DNA from: Diphasiastrum complanatum
Taxonomy: Eukaryota > Streptophyta > Lycopodiopsida > Lycopodiales > Lycopodiaceae
Assembly (NCBI GenBank): GCA_029204225.1
Contig: CM055109.1
Location: forward strand, 38,042,991-38,106,990
DNA length: 64,000 bases
Reading direction: 5' to 3'
Program-made: the position numbers and the translations under genes
Shown: piece after piece, positions 23,040 through 34,397 of the stretch
Position numbering within the stretch: the stretch's first letter is position 1
Layout of the letters: each line of letters opens with the position of its first letter
Notes under the pieces: generated by a model
Seen by the model: only the letters and a program-made list of their open reading frames with translations
Told to the model about the DNA's origin: nothing
Database searches by the model: none

Positions 23040-23841
23040 TGATAGAGAGATAGATTCAATGAAACAAGATAGATTGTATAAGATATGATCACTACTAGCT
23101 ATCCCACTCTCTTAAGGACTTGAGATGAATCACTCTCTGATTTCTCAACAAGATCTAAGATGATCTTGAGCTTGATCTATCTTCAAGATCCAAACTAGAT
23201 CCAAACCTAGCTCAATTTACTATAGATTTGATCAAAACTAGTCTCCTCCTTGATCTCAACTTCACAAGAATGGTGAATCCACCTATACTAAACCAGAAGC
23301 ACTTTATAACACACAAATGTCTTACAAATAAAGCCATTTAAATCCAGGTTGAATCATATTGACATATCCAATCACAAACCTATCTAGAACCAAGTAGAAT
23401 AGAAACACAATTTTCACTAGTTTTGCATTTCTAGATGAAGAAAACATCAAAACACTTGATCTGAACTTAAAAGGTGTATTTTAGGACCTTTAGAAGTCTA
23501 AGAATGACCTAATTAAGCTCTCAAATGACTAATCCAAGTTTCTAAAGAGTGGTGGCATTTACATCCTTATGAAAATCTCTACTAGGAGACATGTACTCCA
23601 AGATTCAACTCATAAGAACTTTCTAATTTCGTTTGGTTGAATAAAAATGGGTCAATCTCGGTTCCTGCAGCTATAAATCAGCAAAAAAAGTTCCCTTTGA
23701 TCTATTCTCACTCAAATGAAACCAAATTTGAAGGTACATTCACTAGATTAGCAACTAGTAGCAAGGGCAAAGCCAATACTACTCAAATCTAGGATATAAG
23801 CTTGAGAAAATCAAATCTAAGGCTCACTTTTGATTAGGCTA
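23040..23841 (-). other. copia E leader
   Basis: About 800 bp without coding signal between primer site and gag ATG, similar in length class to the B leader (1.16 kb). Confidence 0.65.
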
Positions 23842-23853
23842 GCTCTTATACCA
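23842..23853 (-). promoter_or_regulatory. primer-binding site of copia E
   Basis: TGGTATAAGAGC on the minus strand, one change from the iMet site. Confidence 0.8.
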
Positions 23854-24345
23854 TGACAAAATTTTACAGAAAATTCAATTCCAATCAATCCTAAAAGTGA
23901 TGGAGAATGCACAAATCAAAGATCTAGATCCAAACTATGAGCTAGAATCAAGACTAGTTACCAAACTAGCTAATTTGGCATTTCACTCCACAATAGGCAC
24001 ATAGATTTGATCAAATACACTAAAGTAAAGTACAGCAAGCTTATTAGACCTGTAAAAAACCTCGGTACCTTCCAAAGCAAGTAATTAATGCAAAAGATCA
24101 CTCACATCCAATAGCTAGAACTTGCCACCAAAAGATAATGTTGATAGAAGTGGAAAAACTCGATTTTTCTTCATACTTTGATGGAGATCCCATCATACAT
24201 TTATACATTTCAAGCATGGATATGAACGTTTTAGGGAATCTCTGTACTTTTCATAACCTAACCCTAACATCTAGCCTAATAGGTCATTGGATCTACCCTA
24301 ATATGGGGTCAAGATCTCAAGATCCAAAAACAATGTAAAACATGC
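23854..24345 (-). mobile_element. 5' LTR of copia E, truncated
   Basis: Adjacent to the primer site; in minus orientation it ends AATTTTGTCA. Its start is missing because copia C sequence begins at about 24346. I could not align it convincingly by eye with the 3' LTR at 21862-22652. Confidence 0.55.
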
Positions 24346-24791
24346 TATTTTTAGCAAGATTAGCTCTACATTGCATAAAGTTAAATGTATGCAATGACCT
24401 CTTGAAAGAGGTGTCTTCTTGTACCTCATCCAAAGAGGCTTGGGATTCATTAAAGAGCATTTATGAATCCAACAATACTTCAAGAATCCTCATGCTAAGA
24501 AATCAAGCTTTCCAAAGCATGAAAGGAAGTGGAGAGAGTGGACAAGAGTATGTCCTTAGGATCAAATCTCTTAACAAGGAGTTAAGTGCAATAGGAGAGA
24601 AGATCCAAAATCAAGAACTAGTACAAATCATCTTGAATGGTCTAGGTGATGGGTTCATCAACTTAGTCCAATCATTTTCCATTCAAGACTCTCTTCCATC
24701 CATTGAAAAGTTGCACAATGTTCTTGTGGCTGAGGAGAGTAGGCTTCTACACCTCAAGACAAGAATGGATAGCATGTCACTTAATGGAGGA

Positions 24792-26177
24792 GAGGAGAAA
24801 GCTAACTTTACATCTAAAAGCAAGAAGAAGCAAAATACATTCAAGAAAAATCAAGGCAAGGAGGCCGAGATGAAGAATGGAGGATCTACCTCCAAAGGCA
24901 AAGTGAAGAACAAGGCAAAACTAAAGTGTTTCTTTTGTGGAAAGAAAGGACACTTTGCCTCAGAATGCTACTTGAAGAAGAATCAACAAGCCAAAGGAGA
25001 TCAAGGGAACATTGCTCAAGAGGAAGAAGAAGATGATGGATTCAACACATCCTTAATGGTTGCATCTACACCAACTTTAAGTCAAGACACATGGTGGATA
25101 GATAGTGGGGCTAGTTCCCACATGTCCTTTAACAAGCATTATTTTTCTACTCTTCTATCTTGTAATGACCCCAAAAAGTCAATATACACTGCTAGTGATC
25201 AAGCATGCAAGATAGATGGCATAGGATCTATACCTCTTTGCTTAGGCACATCTAAAAGGATAGATCTAGATAATGTTTTGTATGTTCCTACCATTTCGAG
25301 AAACTTGCTTAGTGTAGGACAATTAATGGACAATGGACTAGATGTACATTCCAAGAATGGAGTTTGTTCCATCTTGATAAATGATAAGTGCATAGCTAGT
25401 GGCATTAAGCAAGGTGGACTTTTCAAGTTGGATGCTAATGTTGCAAGTGAAAGTGTGAACTTGGCTAGGGAGGAGCTAACTCAAGTGGAGCTTTGGCATA
25501 AGAGATTAGGCCATCCTAATCTTCAATGTATGGAGTCAATGGCAAGCAAGGAACTAGCTCTCGGCCTACCAAGAGCCTTCAAGAAGTGTGAAAAGATGTG
25601 TGAGGCATGTGGCCTTGCAAAGTCACACAAATTTTCTTACAAGAGATCTTCATCAAGATCTACCTCTCCCTTGGATCTCATACATTCTGATGTAGATAGT
25701 TTTTCACATGCAAGTAATGGAGGTGCTTTGATGTATGTAACTTTTATAGATGATTGTACTAGATTCACATGGATTGAGTTACTATCAAAGAAAAGTCTTG
25801 TTTATGAAGCTTTCATTAAGTTCAAATCTCTAGTAGAGAAACAACTTAGTACTTCCATCAAAGCACTAAGATGTGATAATGGAGGAGAGTACACCTCCAA
25901 TAAAATGAAAGACTTTTGTGAGATCAATCGCATTAAATTGCAATACACTTGTTCCTACACCCCCCAACAAAATGGGGTGGCCGAGAGGAAAAATAGGAGT
26001 CTATGTGAGTGTGCAAAGTCTTTAAGACTTGATGCATCACTTCCCATCTCATTTTGGGGAGAAGCTATAACATGTGCTAATTACTTGTGTAATAGACTTC
26101 CTAGTCGTGCTATAGATGGGATCTCACCTTATCAAGCCTTGTTTGATAATGTGAAAAATGCAAAAATAAGCTTGGTA
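24792..26177 (+). repeat. first copy of 1386-bp tandem duplication in copia C
   Basis: Period 1386 bp (462 codons): GAGGAGAAAGC at 24792 recurs at 26178. Covers knuckle, protease, pre-integrase and integrase core. Confidence 0.95.
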
Positions 26178-27563
26178 GAGGAGAAAGCTAACTTTACATC
26201 TAAAAGCAAGAAGAAGCAAAATACATTCAAGAAAAATCAAGGCAAGGAGGCCGAGATGAAGAATGGAGGATCTACCTCCAAAGGCAAAGTGAAGAACAAG
26301 GCAAAACTAAAGTGTTTCTTTTGTGGAAAGAAAGGACACTTTGCCTCAGAATGCTACTTGAAGAAGAATCAACAAGCCAAAGGAGATCAAGGGAACATTG
26401 CTCAAGAGGAAGAAGAAGATGATGGATTCAACACATCCTTAATGGTTGCATCTACACCAACTTTAAGTCAAGACACATGGTGGATAGATAGTGGGGCTAG
26501 TTCCCACATGTCCTTTAACAAGCATTATTTTTCTACTCTTCTATCTTGTAATGACCCCAAAAAGTCAATATACACTGCTAGTGATCAAGCATGCAAGATA
26601 GATGGCATAGGATCTATACCTCTTTGCTTAGGCACATCTAAAAGGATAGATCTAGATAATGTTTTGTATGTTCCTACCATTTCGAGAAACTTGCTTAGTG
26701 TAGGACAATTAATGGACAATGGACTAGATGTACATTCCAAGAATGGAGTTTGTTCCATCTTGATAAATGATAAGTGCATAGCTAGTGGCATTAAGCAAGG
26801 TGGACTTTTCAAGTTGGATGCTAATGTTGCAAGTGAAAGTGTGAACTTGGCTAGGGAGGAGCTAACTCAAGTGGAGCTTTGGCATAAGAGATTAGGCCAT
26901 CCTAATCTTCAATCTATGGAGTCAATGGCAAGCAAGGAACTAGCTCTCGGCCTACCAAGAGCTTTCAAGAAGTGTGGAAAGATGTGTGAGGCATGTGGCC
27001 TTGCAAAGTCACACAAGTCTTCTTACAAGAGATCTTCATCAAGATCTCTCTCTCCCTTGGATCTCATACATTCTGATGTACATAGTTTTTCACATGCAAG
27101 TAATGGAGGTGCCTTGATGTATGTAACTTTTATAGATGATTGTACTAGATTCACATGGATTGAGCTACTATCAAAGAAAAGTCTTGTTTATGAAGCTTTC
27201 ATTAAGTTCAAGTCTCTAGTAGAGAAACAACTTAGTACTTCTATCAAAGCACTAAGATGTGATAATGGAGGAGAGTACACCTCCAATAAAATGAAAGGCT
27301 TTTGTGAGATCAATGGTATTAAGTTACAATACACTTGTTCCTACACCCCTCAACAAAATGGGGTGGTCGAGAGGAAAAATTGGAGTCTATGTGAGTGTGC
27401 AAAGTCCTTGAGGCTTGATGCATCACTTCCCATCTCATTTTGGGGAGAAGCCATCACATGTGCTAATTATTTGTGTAATAGACTTCCTAGTAGTGCTATA
27501 GATGGAATCTCACCTTATCAAGCCTTGTTTGATAAGAAACCCAATGTAAAAGATTTTAAGATC
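26178..27563 (+). repeat. second copy of 1386-bp tandem duplication in copia C
   Basis: The first about 730 bp appear identical to copy one; after about 25520/26910 differences accumulate (CM to SM, CE to CG, KF to KS, DVD to DVH, KDF to KGF, AERKNR to VERKNW, SRA to SSA, plus silent changes). Confidence 0.95.
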
Positions 27564-27564
27564 T

Positions 27565-28440
27565 TTGGATGTACTTGTTATGTACACATTCCTTTGGAGA
27601 CTAGAAGGAAAGAAGATGCTACCTCCTTCAAAGGAATTTGTTGGCTATGGAGAAAATAGCAAGGGATATAGGATATATGATCCTACATCCAAGAAAGTAA
27701 AGGTAAGCAAGGATGTACTTTTTGATGAGTCACAATTTGCTAAGAGCTTGTCAAATGGATCTAACCCATTGTGCATTGAAGATCTTGACAAATCCGAGGA
27801 GGATCTTGACAAACCCGAGGAGGATCATGACAAACCCGAGGATGGAGATTTGGATCCGAGTCAAAAGGGGCCGAGAAGATCATCAAGGAGCAAGGCCGAG
27901 CCCTCAAGGCTTACCTATGTGGACAAGGGAAAGCAAAAGAAAGGCTCTACATCTTCTACCTCTTACTCTTTTTTAGCTACATTTCTTGAAGAACCATCAT
28001 CTTTTGAAGAAGCATATAAATCTAAAGTTTGGAGAGATGCAATGCAAGTAGAGTATGATGCATTAGAAGAGAATCATACTTGGAATCTTGTAAATCTTCC
28101 AAGAGGAAAGAAACCACTTGCATGTAAGTGGATTTATAGAATTAAGTACAATCAAGATGGTTCTATTAGTAAGTACAAAGCTAGGCTTGTTGCTAAGGGA
28201 TTTCTTCAAATAAAAGGATTGGATTATGAAGAAACATTTGCACCTATAGCTAGGCTTGTAACTATTAGATTAATCATTTGCATTGCTACTTTGTTCAAGT
28301 GGGATCTCTGCCAAATGGATGTGACAAATGCCTTCTTGAATGGCTTCTTAGAAGAGGAAATCTACATGATGCAACCCGAGGGCTTCATCAAGGTTGGTGA
28401 GGAGCAAAAGGTGTGCTACTTAAGGAAGAGCATGCTTCCA
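27565..28440 (+). pseudogene. copia C integrase end and partial RT
   Basis: Frame after the break: FVGYGENSKGYRIYDP, an acidic linker with three repeats of the unit DKPEED at about 27785-27840, RRSSRSKAEPSRLTYVDKGKQ, EAMQVEYDALEENHTWNLV, GKKPLACKWIYRIKY, HQMDVTNAFLNG-type motif and YMMQPEGF, ending CYLRKS. RT is cut before the KQAPR and YVDD motifs and fused to gag of copia D at about 28440. Confidence 0.9.
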
Positions 28441-28957
28441 AGGAAAGAGTGAGAGTGGACATCAATTTGTTTTGAGAGTGAAAGATTTGAACAAAGAGCT
28501 TACTTATGTTGGTGAACCTATTAAAGAGAGTGAGCTTGTGCAAATAGTTTTGAATGGCTTATGTAGTGACTTTACTAACCTTGTTAAAAGCTATGCTATC
28601 ATGGGAAACTTGCCTACACTTGAAGACCTTCAAGGTGTGCTGATGGCCGAGGAGAGTAGGAAGGCTCAGATCAAATCAAGGATGGAGAGGCTCTCCATCA
28701 ATGATGGTGATGACAAAGCCTTATTTTTCAAGATCAAAGGCGAAGAAAAGTGCAAGGGAGGAGCATTCAAAAAGGAGCAAGCAAAGGATGGAGATCAAGG
28801 AGGATGTATATCATCATCATCACAAGTCAAGCCCAAGATGGACAAATCAAAGATCAAGGGCACTATGCCTCGAAATGCTTCAAGAGGAAGCAAGATCAAA
28901 GTCAAGCCAACATTGGACAAGAGGAGGAAGAGAGTTATCATGAGGCCTCACTCATGA
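28441..28957 (+). pseudogene. copia D gag fragment
   Basis: Begins mid-gag (ESGHQFVLRVKDLNKEL), then LVQIVLNGLCSDFTNLV and EDLQGVLMAEESRKAQIKSRMERLS. A His-rich/Ser-rich linker follows. The zinc knuckle has lost its CX2C half by a small deletion and only GHYASKC remains (other frame, about 28858-28880). Confidence 0.88.
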
Positions 28958-29926
28958 TGTCAACTTTTTCATCGTCAAATGTCAAAGGTGAAAATCCTTG
29001 GTGGATAGATAGTGGGGCTAGCTCCCACATGTCAGGTAGAAGGGAGTACTTTTCTCAACTCACACCTTATGTAGGACCTATAAACTCCATTTTACAGCAA
29101 ATGGTCTTGAATGTAAAGTTGAAGGTGTGGGATCCATTCCCTTATGCTTAGGACCTTCCAAGAAGACTAAGATAGGTGGTGTTCTCTTCATTCCTAGCAT
29201 CACTAAGAATTTGCTTAGTGTTGGTCAACTTTTATATCATGGTTTCATTGTGGAGTTCTCTAATAATATATGCAACATTAAGAAGAATGGGAAGATCATA
29301 GCAAGAGGACGAAGGTTTGGGAGGTTGTTTAAGCTTGATGCTTTTGTAGATCCTAACCAATTTGTGATAGTAGCCAAGGAGGGCGAGATGACCACAAATG
29401 ATTTGTGGCACAAGAGGCTTGGTTCCATCAACACCAAGTCTAAGGAAGTCATGTGCAAGGAGGAGCTTGCTCTAGGCCTTCCAATATCCATGGAAAAGGA
29501 GGAAAAAGTTTGTGAATCATGTGCTTTGGCTAAAGCACACAGGTTGCCTTTCTCTAACACTATCACTAAGACTACTCACCCTCTTAAGTTGATTCATTTG
29601 GATGTACATTTTGCTAGCACAAAGAGCAATGGTAGAGCAACAATGTTTGTAATCTTGAATGATGAATCCTCTAAGAATAATATTGGCAAAGATATGGTTG
29701 AGATCAAGGAGGAGCTTGATCAAGAGGAGGAGCAAAATCCGAGAGCTTCAACTATTTCAAGGAGAGCCACAAGAGCAAAGATGAATCTATCAATGCTCAT
29801 TTTTGTTGACAAGGAAAGGCAAGTTGGAAACGAGGGTACATTTTAAACTTCATTTGCTGAGTTTTGTAATGAAGTCCCTTTGAATTTTAAAGTATGGAAT
29901 GAAAAGTGGTTGTCATATCTACTTAC
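28958..29926 (+). pseudogene. copia D protease to linker, integrase deleted
   Basis: WWIDSGASSHMS (about 29000) is the protease; a frame break near 29120 leads to SIPLCLGPSKK, LFIPSITKNLLSVGQL, LWHKRLGSINTKS (second finger His lost: GH to GS) and CESCALAKAHRL, HLDVHFA. After MFVILNDESS the sequence skips the whole integrase core and resumes in the acidic linker RRATRAKMNLSMLIFVDK and EVPLNFKVWNEKW. It ends about 25 bp before the A2 LTR. Confidence 0.88.
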
Positions 29927-29951
29927 TCTTGAGTGTGCTAGAAGTAAGCAT

Positions 29952-30225
29952 ACTTAGAATTTGCTTCGAACAGGAACACAGATCATGCTACATAGTAACA
30001 CAAACAGAAAACACGCTCCACAGCAAGCTCATATAGCAACTGTATTTCTCAAAATGAAATTACACTGTACATATAGTTGTTCACTCAGGCAACCCATGCA
30101 TGACCCAGGTTGCCGTTGGCGGGACGCGTGTCCCGTCGACTTGCCTCGTGGCGAGGCCAACTGGTCCTTATCAACTGATAGAACCCACAGTACATTAGCA
30201 CAGTGATTCTACTTTAATTCTAACT
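29952..30225 (-). mobile_element. 3' LTR of A2
   Basis: 274 bp, same AG...AAGT ends as A1 and A3; contains the GC-rich hairpin segment at about 30090-30163. Confidence 0.93.
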
Positions 30226-30277
30226 CTCTCCCTTAAAGTAGAGTCTACTTTATACAATCATATACATAGCTTTAAAG

Positions 30278-30661
30278 TTAACAAACTTTAAGTACAGAAA
30301 GCTTTGATCTAAACTTATCAAACTTTTCTCCAACAAGTGGCTTAGTGAAAATATTAGCTAGTTGTTCTTTTGTGCTACAATGAACAACATGAATTTCATG
30401 ACTCAGCAGCCTCTCACATATAAAGTGATACTGAATCTCAATGTGTTTGGTTCTCGCATGGAACACTGGATTCTTTGCTAGCTGAATGCCACTCTGACTG
30501 TCGCTATGTAATGTCGTGGAATATTTTTGCTTCATGCCAACTTCTTCCAAGATTTGTCTCAACCATATAGCTTCTTGTGCTACACTACACATTGCTTTAT
30601 ACTCTGCTTTTGTGGTGGATAGAGCAATTGTACTTTGCTTCTTACTAGACCAGGAAAGCAA
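30278..30661 (-). pseudogene. A2 RNase H C-terminal part
   Basis: WSSKKQSTIALSTTKAEYKA, LHSDSQSGIQLAKNPVFHARTKHIEI, STKEQLANIFTKPLVGEKF and stop. TTEAEY has become TTKAEY, so a residue next to the catalytic Glu is changed; the frame is lost from the upstream block by one base. Confidence 0.92.
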
Positions 30662-31730
30662 CTACCACAAAACTGGAATACATACCCTATGGTGGATATA
30701 CGATCATCATAGTCACCTCTCCAATTTGCATCCACATAACCACACAACTCAGGTAACCCATCATGCTTCCTGTAAATCAAGCCATAATCTGAAGTGCCTT
30801 TCACATAACGCAAAATGCGTTTAGCTACCTTCCAATGTGTTTCCGTAGGTGCTGCCATAAACTGACTTACAATGCCAATAGCATAGCATATATCTGGTCT
30901 AGTCGTGGTAAGGTAGATCAAGCTCCCTACTAACTGCCTATACAACGTAGCATCAAATGACTGTGACTCATCAAGCTTAGAAAGCTTTTTACCTAGTTCA
31001 ATAGGAGTATTCATTGGTTTGCAATCTTGCAACCTAAACTTGTGTAGCAGCTCTTTGACATACTTCACCTGTGTTAAACCCACTTCGTGTCTTTTTTGCC
31101 ACACCTCTACTCCAAGGCAATAATGCATCAAGCTGAGATCTAACATCTCGAATTGTTCCATGAGATCTTTCTTGATCATATCTATCATCTCTTGATTATT
31201 TCTAGTAATAATCAAGTCATCAACATAAAGAGCAATCAAAGCAACCATACCATCAAAGCATAAGACATATAGATTTGGATCAGAGTGTGTTCTCACCATC
31301 CCCTTTGAAAGAAAGTAGGCATCAATCCTGCTATACCATGCACGTAGACCATAAAGCGCTTTCTTTAAGCTACATACTTTGTTATCCTGTCCCTTCGCTA
31401 CAAAGCCTTCAGGTTGATCCATGAACACTTCTTCTTCTAGCTCACCATTTAGAAAAGCAGATTTCACATCCATCTGATGCAAAGGCCAACCAAAATGTGA
31501 AGCTAAAGCAACAAGTAGACGTGGAGTATTCCACTTACAAACCGGCACAAAGGTCTCCTCATAGTCAATGCCTTTACTTTGTGCATACCCTTTGATCACC
31601 AATCTTGCCTTGTGCTTTGCTATACTACCATCTGCATGATACTTAGTCCTGTATACCCATTTGCAACCAATGGGTTTCTTGCCAACTGGTGGGTCTACTA
31701 ATTCCCATGTGCTTAGCAATTGACTCCATC
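30580..31730 (-). pseudogene. A2 reverse transcriptase and RNase H start
   Basis: One long frame: GKKPIGCKWVY, HKARLVIKGYAQSKGIDYEETFVPV, HQMDVKSAFLNGELEEEVF, a short deletion where KQAPR is expected (KKALYGLRAWY), YVDD in LIALYVDDLII, GLTQVKYVKELLHKF, YRQLVGSLIYLTTTRPDICYAIG, KRILRYVKGT and CGYVDANWRGD. Loss of four residues around KQAP removes a conserved RT motif. Confidence 0.93.
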
Positions 31731-32797
31731 TCCTCTCCCATGGCCTTGACCCAAATGTCATCATCCTTCGCTTCACCATAAGTCGAAGGTTCTTTGCTTT
31801 GAACAATGCTAGATAAGAGAGCATAATTTGCTTCATACCTTTCAGGTTGTGTTCTCTCTCTTGTTGATCTTCGTAGCTCTCCCTGGCTAGATGATCTTGG
31901 AAAGTCATCCATGTCGCGGCTCTCCAACAATCTCTCAAACCACTTAGGGAGCTTCATGTCAGGTGATTGGCTTCCTGCTAAAAATGTATCCCATGGTACA
32001 TCCTTCTCCTTGCGTTTGTCACCTGCAACTTCAATTCTTTTTGCACCAAAAGGTTTATCTCTACCTCTCCAATCTGTTTCTTGGGGTTGAGTAGTAGTAT
32101 CTTGAGATGTATCCTCATGCTCATCACTTATAAGGTCAATGAATGGATTATCATCAGGAGGTATTCTCACTATACCATCTTTCCCACTGGATGTATCTAT
32201 TTTCTCAGCATCCTCGTCTTCATACATCTTGGATTCATCAAAGATAACATCACGGCTTACATGGATTTTGTTTTCCACTGGATCAAAACATCTATAGCCC
32301 TTCACACGATCATCATATCCTAGGAATATGCACTTGATAGCTTTTACATCAAGTTTACGTCTCTCTTCCTTAGGAACGTGTACAAAGGCCTTACATCCAA
32401 AGATTCGCAAGTGGTTCACCTTTGGCTTCCTCTTCGTGAATGCTTCCTCAGGTGCTATCTTTGGTATGGCAATGGTAGGACTTATATTTTGAAGATAGAC
32501 TTCCGTACTGCATGGTTTTGACCAAAAATCTTTTGGTAGTTTCATCTCAGCTAGCATAGATCTGGCACTTTCAACAATCGTACGATTCTTGCACTCAGCT
32601 ACACCATTGAGAGCAAGAGTATGAGCTTGCATAAATTGTCCTTTAATCCCACATTGATCACAAAGATCATTGAAGTAATTAGACTTGTACTCACCTCCAC
32701 TATCTGATCTTAGGACTTTGATCTTCCTACCTGTCTGCTTTTCGACCAATGCTTTGAAGCTCTTGAAATTGTCAAATGCATCTGATTTCTTCTTCAA
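31643..32797 (-). pseudogene. A2 integrase core and linker
   Basis: Starts KKKSDAFDNFKSF and reads VLRSDSGGEYKSN, NGVAECKNRTIVESARSML (Glu kept, next Arg to Cys), FWSKPCSTEVYLQN, KAFVHVPKEERRKLD, IFLGYDDRVKGY, ISDEHEDTSQD linker and RRSTRERTQPERYEANYAL. A small frame break at about 31715 separates it from RT. Confidence 0.92.
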
Positions 32798-32801
32798 GAA
32801 G

Positions 32802-34397
32802 TACCATATATCCTCCTAACAACAACCCAATTCACCCCAGCTTCATCTGCCATAAATCCTCAAAATGGCACTTCATCCAAACCATGTTTTCTCATTACAC
32901 CATTTAACATCTCCCAAAATTTTACTTGCGCTTTAGTGTCTTCAACCTTCATCTCACACACTGGTATCGTCTGCAAACTCTGTAAACTGCAAGGAAGAAA
33001 AACACAATGTTCAAAAGTGAATCTTATCATATAAAGTTTTTAATTGTAATACCTCGGGTCATAAACATGGGTGGCCATTGTAGTCCATCCACGTATTCTT
33101 TTGGCGTGGTCGAAGCACACCTAAGACTGTTCCAATTCACCTCCTCTCTACATTTGTTTAACTATACTAACACCTGAAGCCGACCCAACAATGAACATCT
33201 TAAAAATATAACATCTTTCATTATCCATATCCGAAACTTGTCCAGGAAAGATCCTTGAAAGTAATCGTACTGACACTTCTCCTTTAGTTTTGGAATAGAA
33301 TCAACTAAATCCACACATGGTTGATTGTCAGTTCTAAATTCGTCTATCCACTTTCTCAACCTGCAGAAGATCAGTTCAAAAAAATATTTGTGAGCAGTAT
33401 AAATGCACAAACAAACTATAGGCAACAAAGACTGCATAGAAAAGATAGAAATCAACTAGTAACTATGCAAGACCACCTTTGATTAGTCAAGGGTTGCAAC
33501 CGGTCCAATATAGATGAAAATTGCTCTGTGCTCATTTTTTCTAACCCGGAGTCATATGCAGGAAGCAAGCCATTCATTATCAATTCCTTGGCGACCTCCG
33601 TTTCTATCTTCTTCTGTCCCACACCTAGTAGTTTGCCAATTTGTTCTTTCATGAGATTTCGTACAATATTCTATGTCTGCAAAGATTCTCCTTCAACAAC
33701 ATCATGACTATGTTTTCCCAGGTGAATGACCAGCCTTGTGTATCTAATATCATGTGGAATCACGTAATATATTTTTGCAGGACATGTATCAACGCATGCA
33801 GGTCTAACACCACAATGATAACAAGAAAAGCCACCATGAATTTTCTCAATAGGGCCCAAAGGGTAGCACACACATAATTTTCCTCTCCGTTTGGTAGTGT
33901 TCGCATGTTCGAACGACTTTAGACTACCGCACATCTCATTCATGCAAACAAAAGAACCCCCACAGTAGGACATTCTTGCATTTCTTGCAAAACCAGAAAT
34001 CGATGTCGTAACGTAGCGAATCCATGGATGACCATCCCTACTCTGCTCCATTCCGGACATCGAGTTGCTTTTTTTTGAAACACTTGGCAATTCAAAAATA
34101 GAATCACCATCAAACCTGGAAGGAATGTCAGTCACCGGCTTGATGGCCTTTACTTCATCAGCTAGCTTGTGCAATTTGTTGTTTGTTGATAATTTATTGA
34201 TCAAATCAAATGGCGACAATGCAACTGATGCTTGATTGTCTTGGGTGCTTGACCTTCGAATGACATATGGAGGAGTGGCAACCTAGGACCACAACAAATG
34301 TTTTGGCTGGATGAATTCTGAATGAGACCATAGGAAACCATCATTGGAGTGCTCGTTGAAGTTTGAGATATTGAATGGTAAAGAACAAAGCTGATCT
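32802..34397 (-). pseudogene. Mutator-like transposase copy G2 (N-terminal half)
   Basis: Same gene as G1 on the opposite strand. A TTTTTTTGTTGCAG splice-acceptor-like sequence ends at 34398; downstream come a Ser-rich start, FDLINKLSTNNKLHKLADEVKAI (34219 on), PSVSKKSNSMSG, QSRDGHPWIRYV, MSYCGGSFVCMNEMC, YHCGVRPACVDTCPAK...HLGKHSHDV, a putative intron near 33361-33459, KWIDEFRTDNQPCVD and the AD-A-NW block near 32830. The 182-codon stretch 33671-34219 is open, unlike in G1. The C-terminal half with the SWIM finger is lost at the join with A2. Confidence 0.7.

Larger units (their letters stand above)
24346..27659 (+). pseudogene. copia C gag-protease-integrase with internal duplication
   Basis: One 1105-codon open frame (first Met 24342) that starts inside gag (ALHCIKLNVCNDLLKEV; the N terminus is missing), then FFCGKKGHFASEC knuckle, WWIDSGASSH protease, HKRLGHPN and CEACGLAKSH integrase finger, HSDV, LRCDNGGEY and NGVAERKNR core to YQALFD. 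From 26178 the knuckle-protease-integrase segment is repeated in frame and this time continues into KIFGCTCYVHIP. The second core keeps E in NGVVERKN. A 1-base loss near 27635 shifts the frame before the FVGYGENSKGY block. An open frame with two copies of a module is notable; 5' gag, LTR and primer site are absent, so it is not a complete element. Confidence 0.93.
29952..32801 (-). mobile_element. copia A2, 5'-truncated
   Basis: Family A copy holding 3' LTR, RNase H, RT and most of integrase. Gag, protease, the integrase finger, leader and 5' LTR are missing: at 32801 it is joined directly to Mutator-like copy G2. Confidence 0.93.

Noticed and set aside
25199-26812. Identical 75-codon minus-strand frames repeated 1386 bp apart
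   Set aside because: Antisense shadows of the duplicated copia C protease region.
24792-27563. CRISPR-like or satellite array
   Set aside because: Two long coding copies only, no spacer structure; no CRISPR array anywhere and the organism is a plant.
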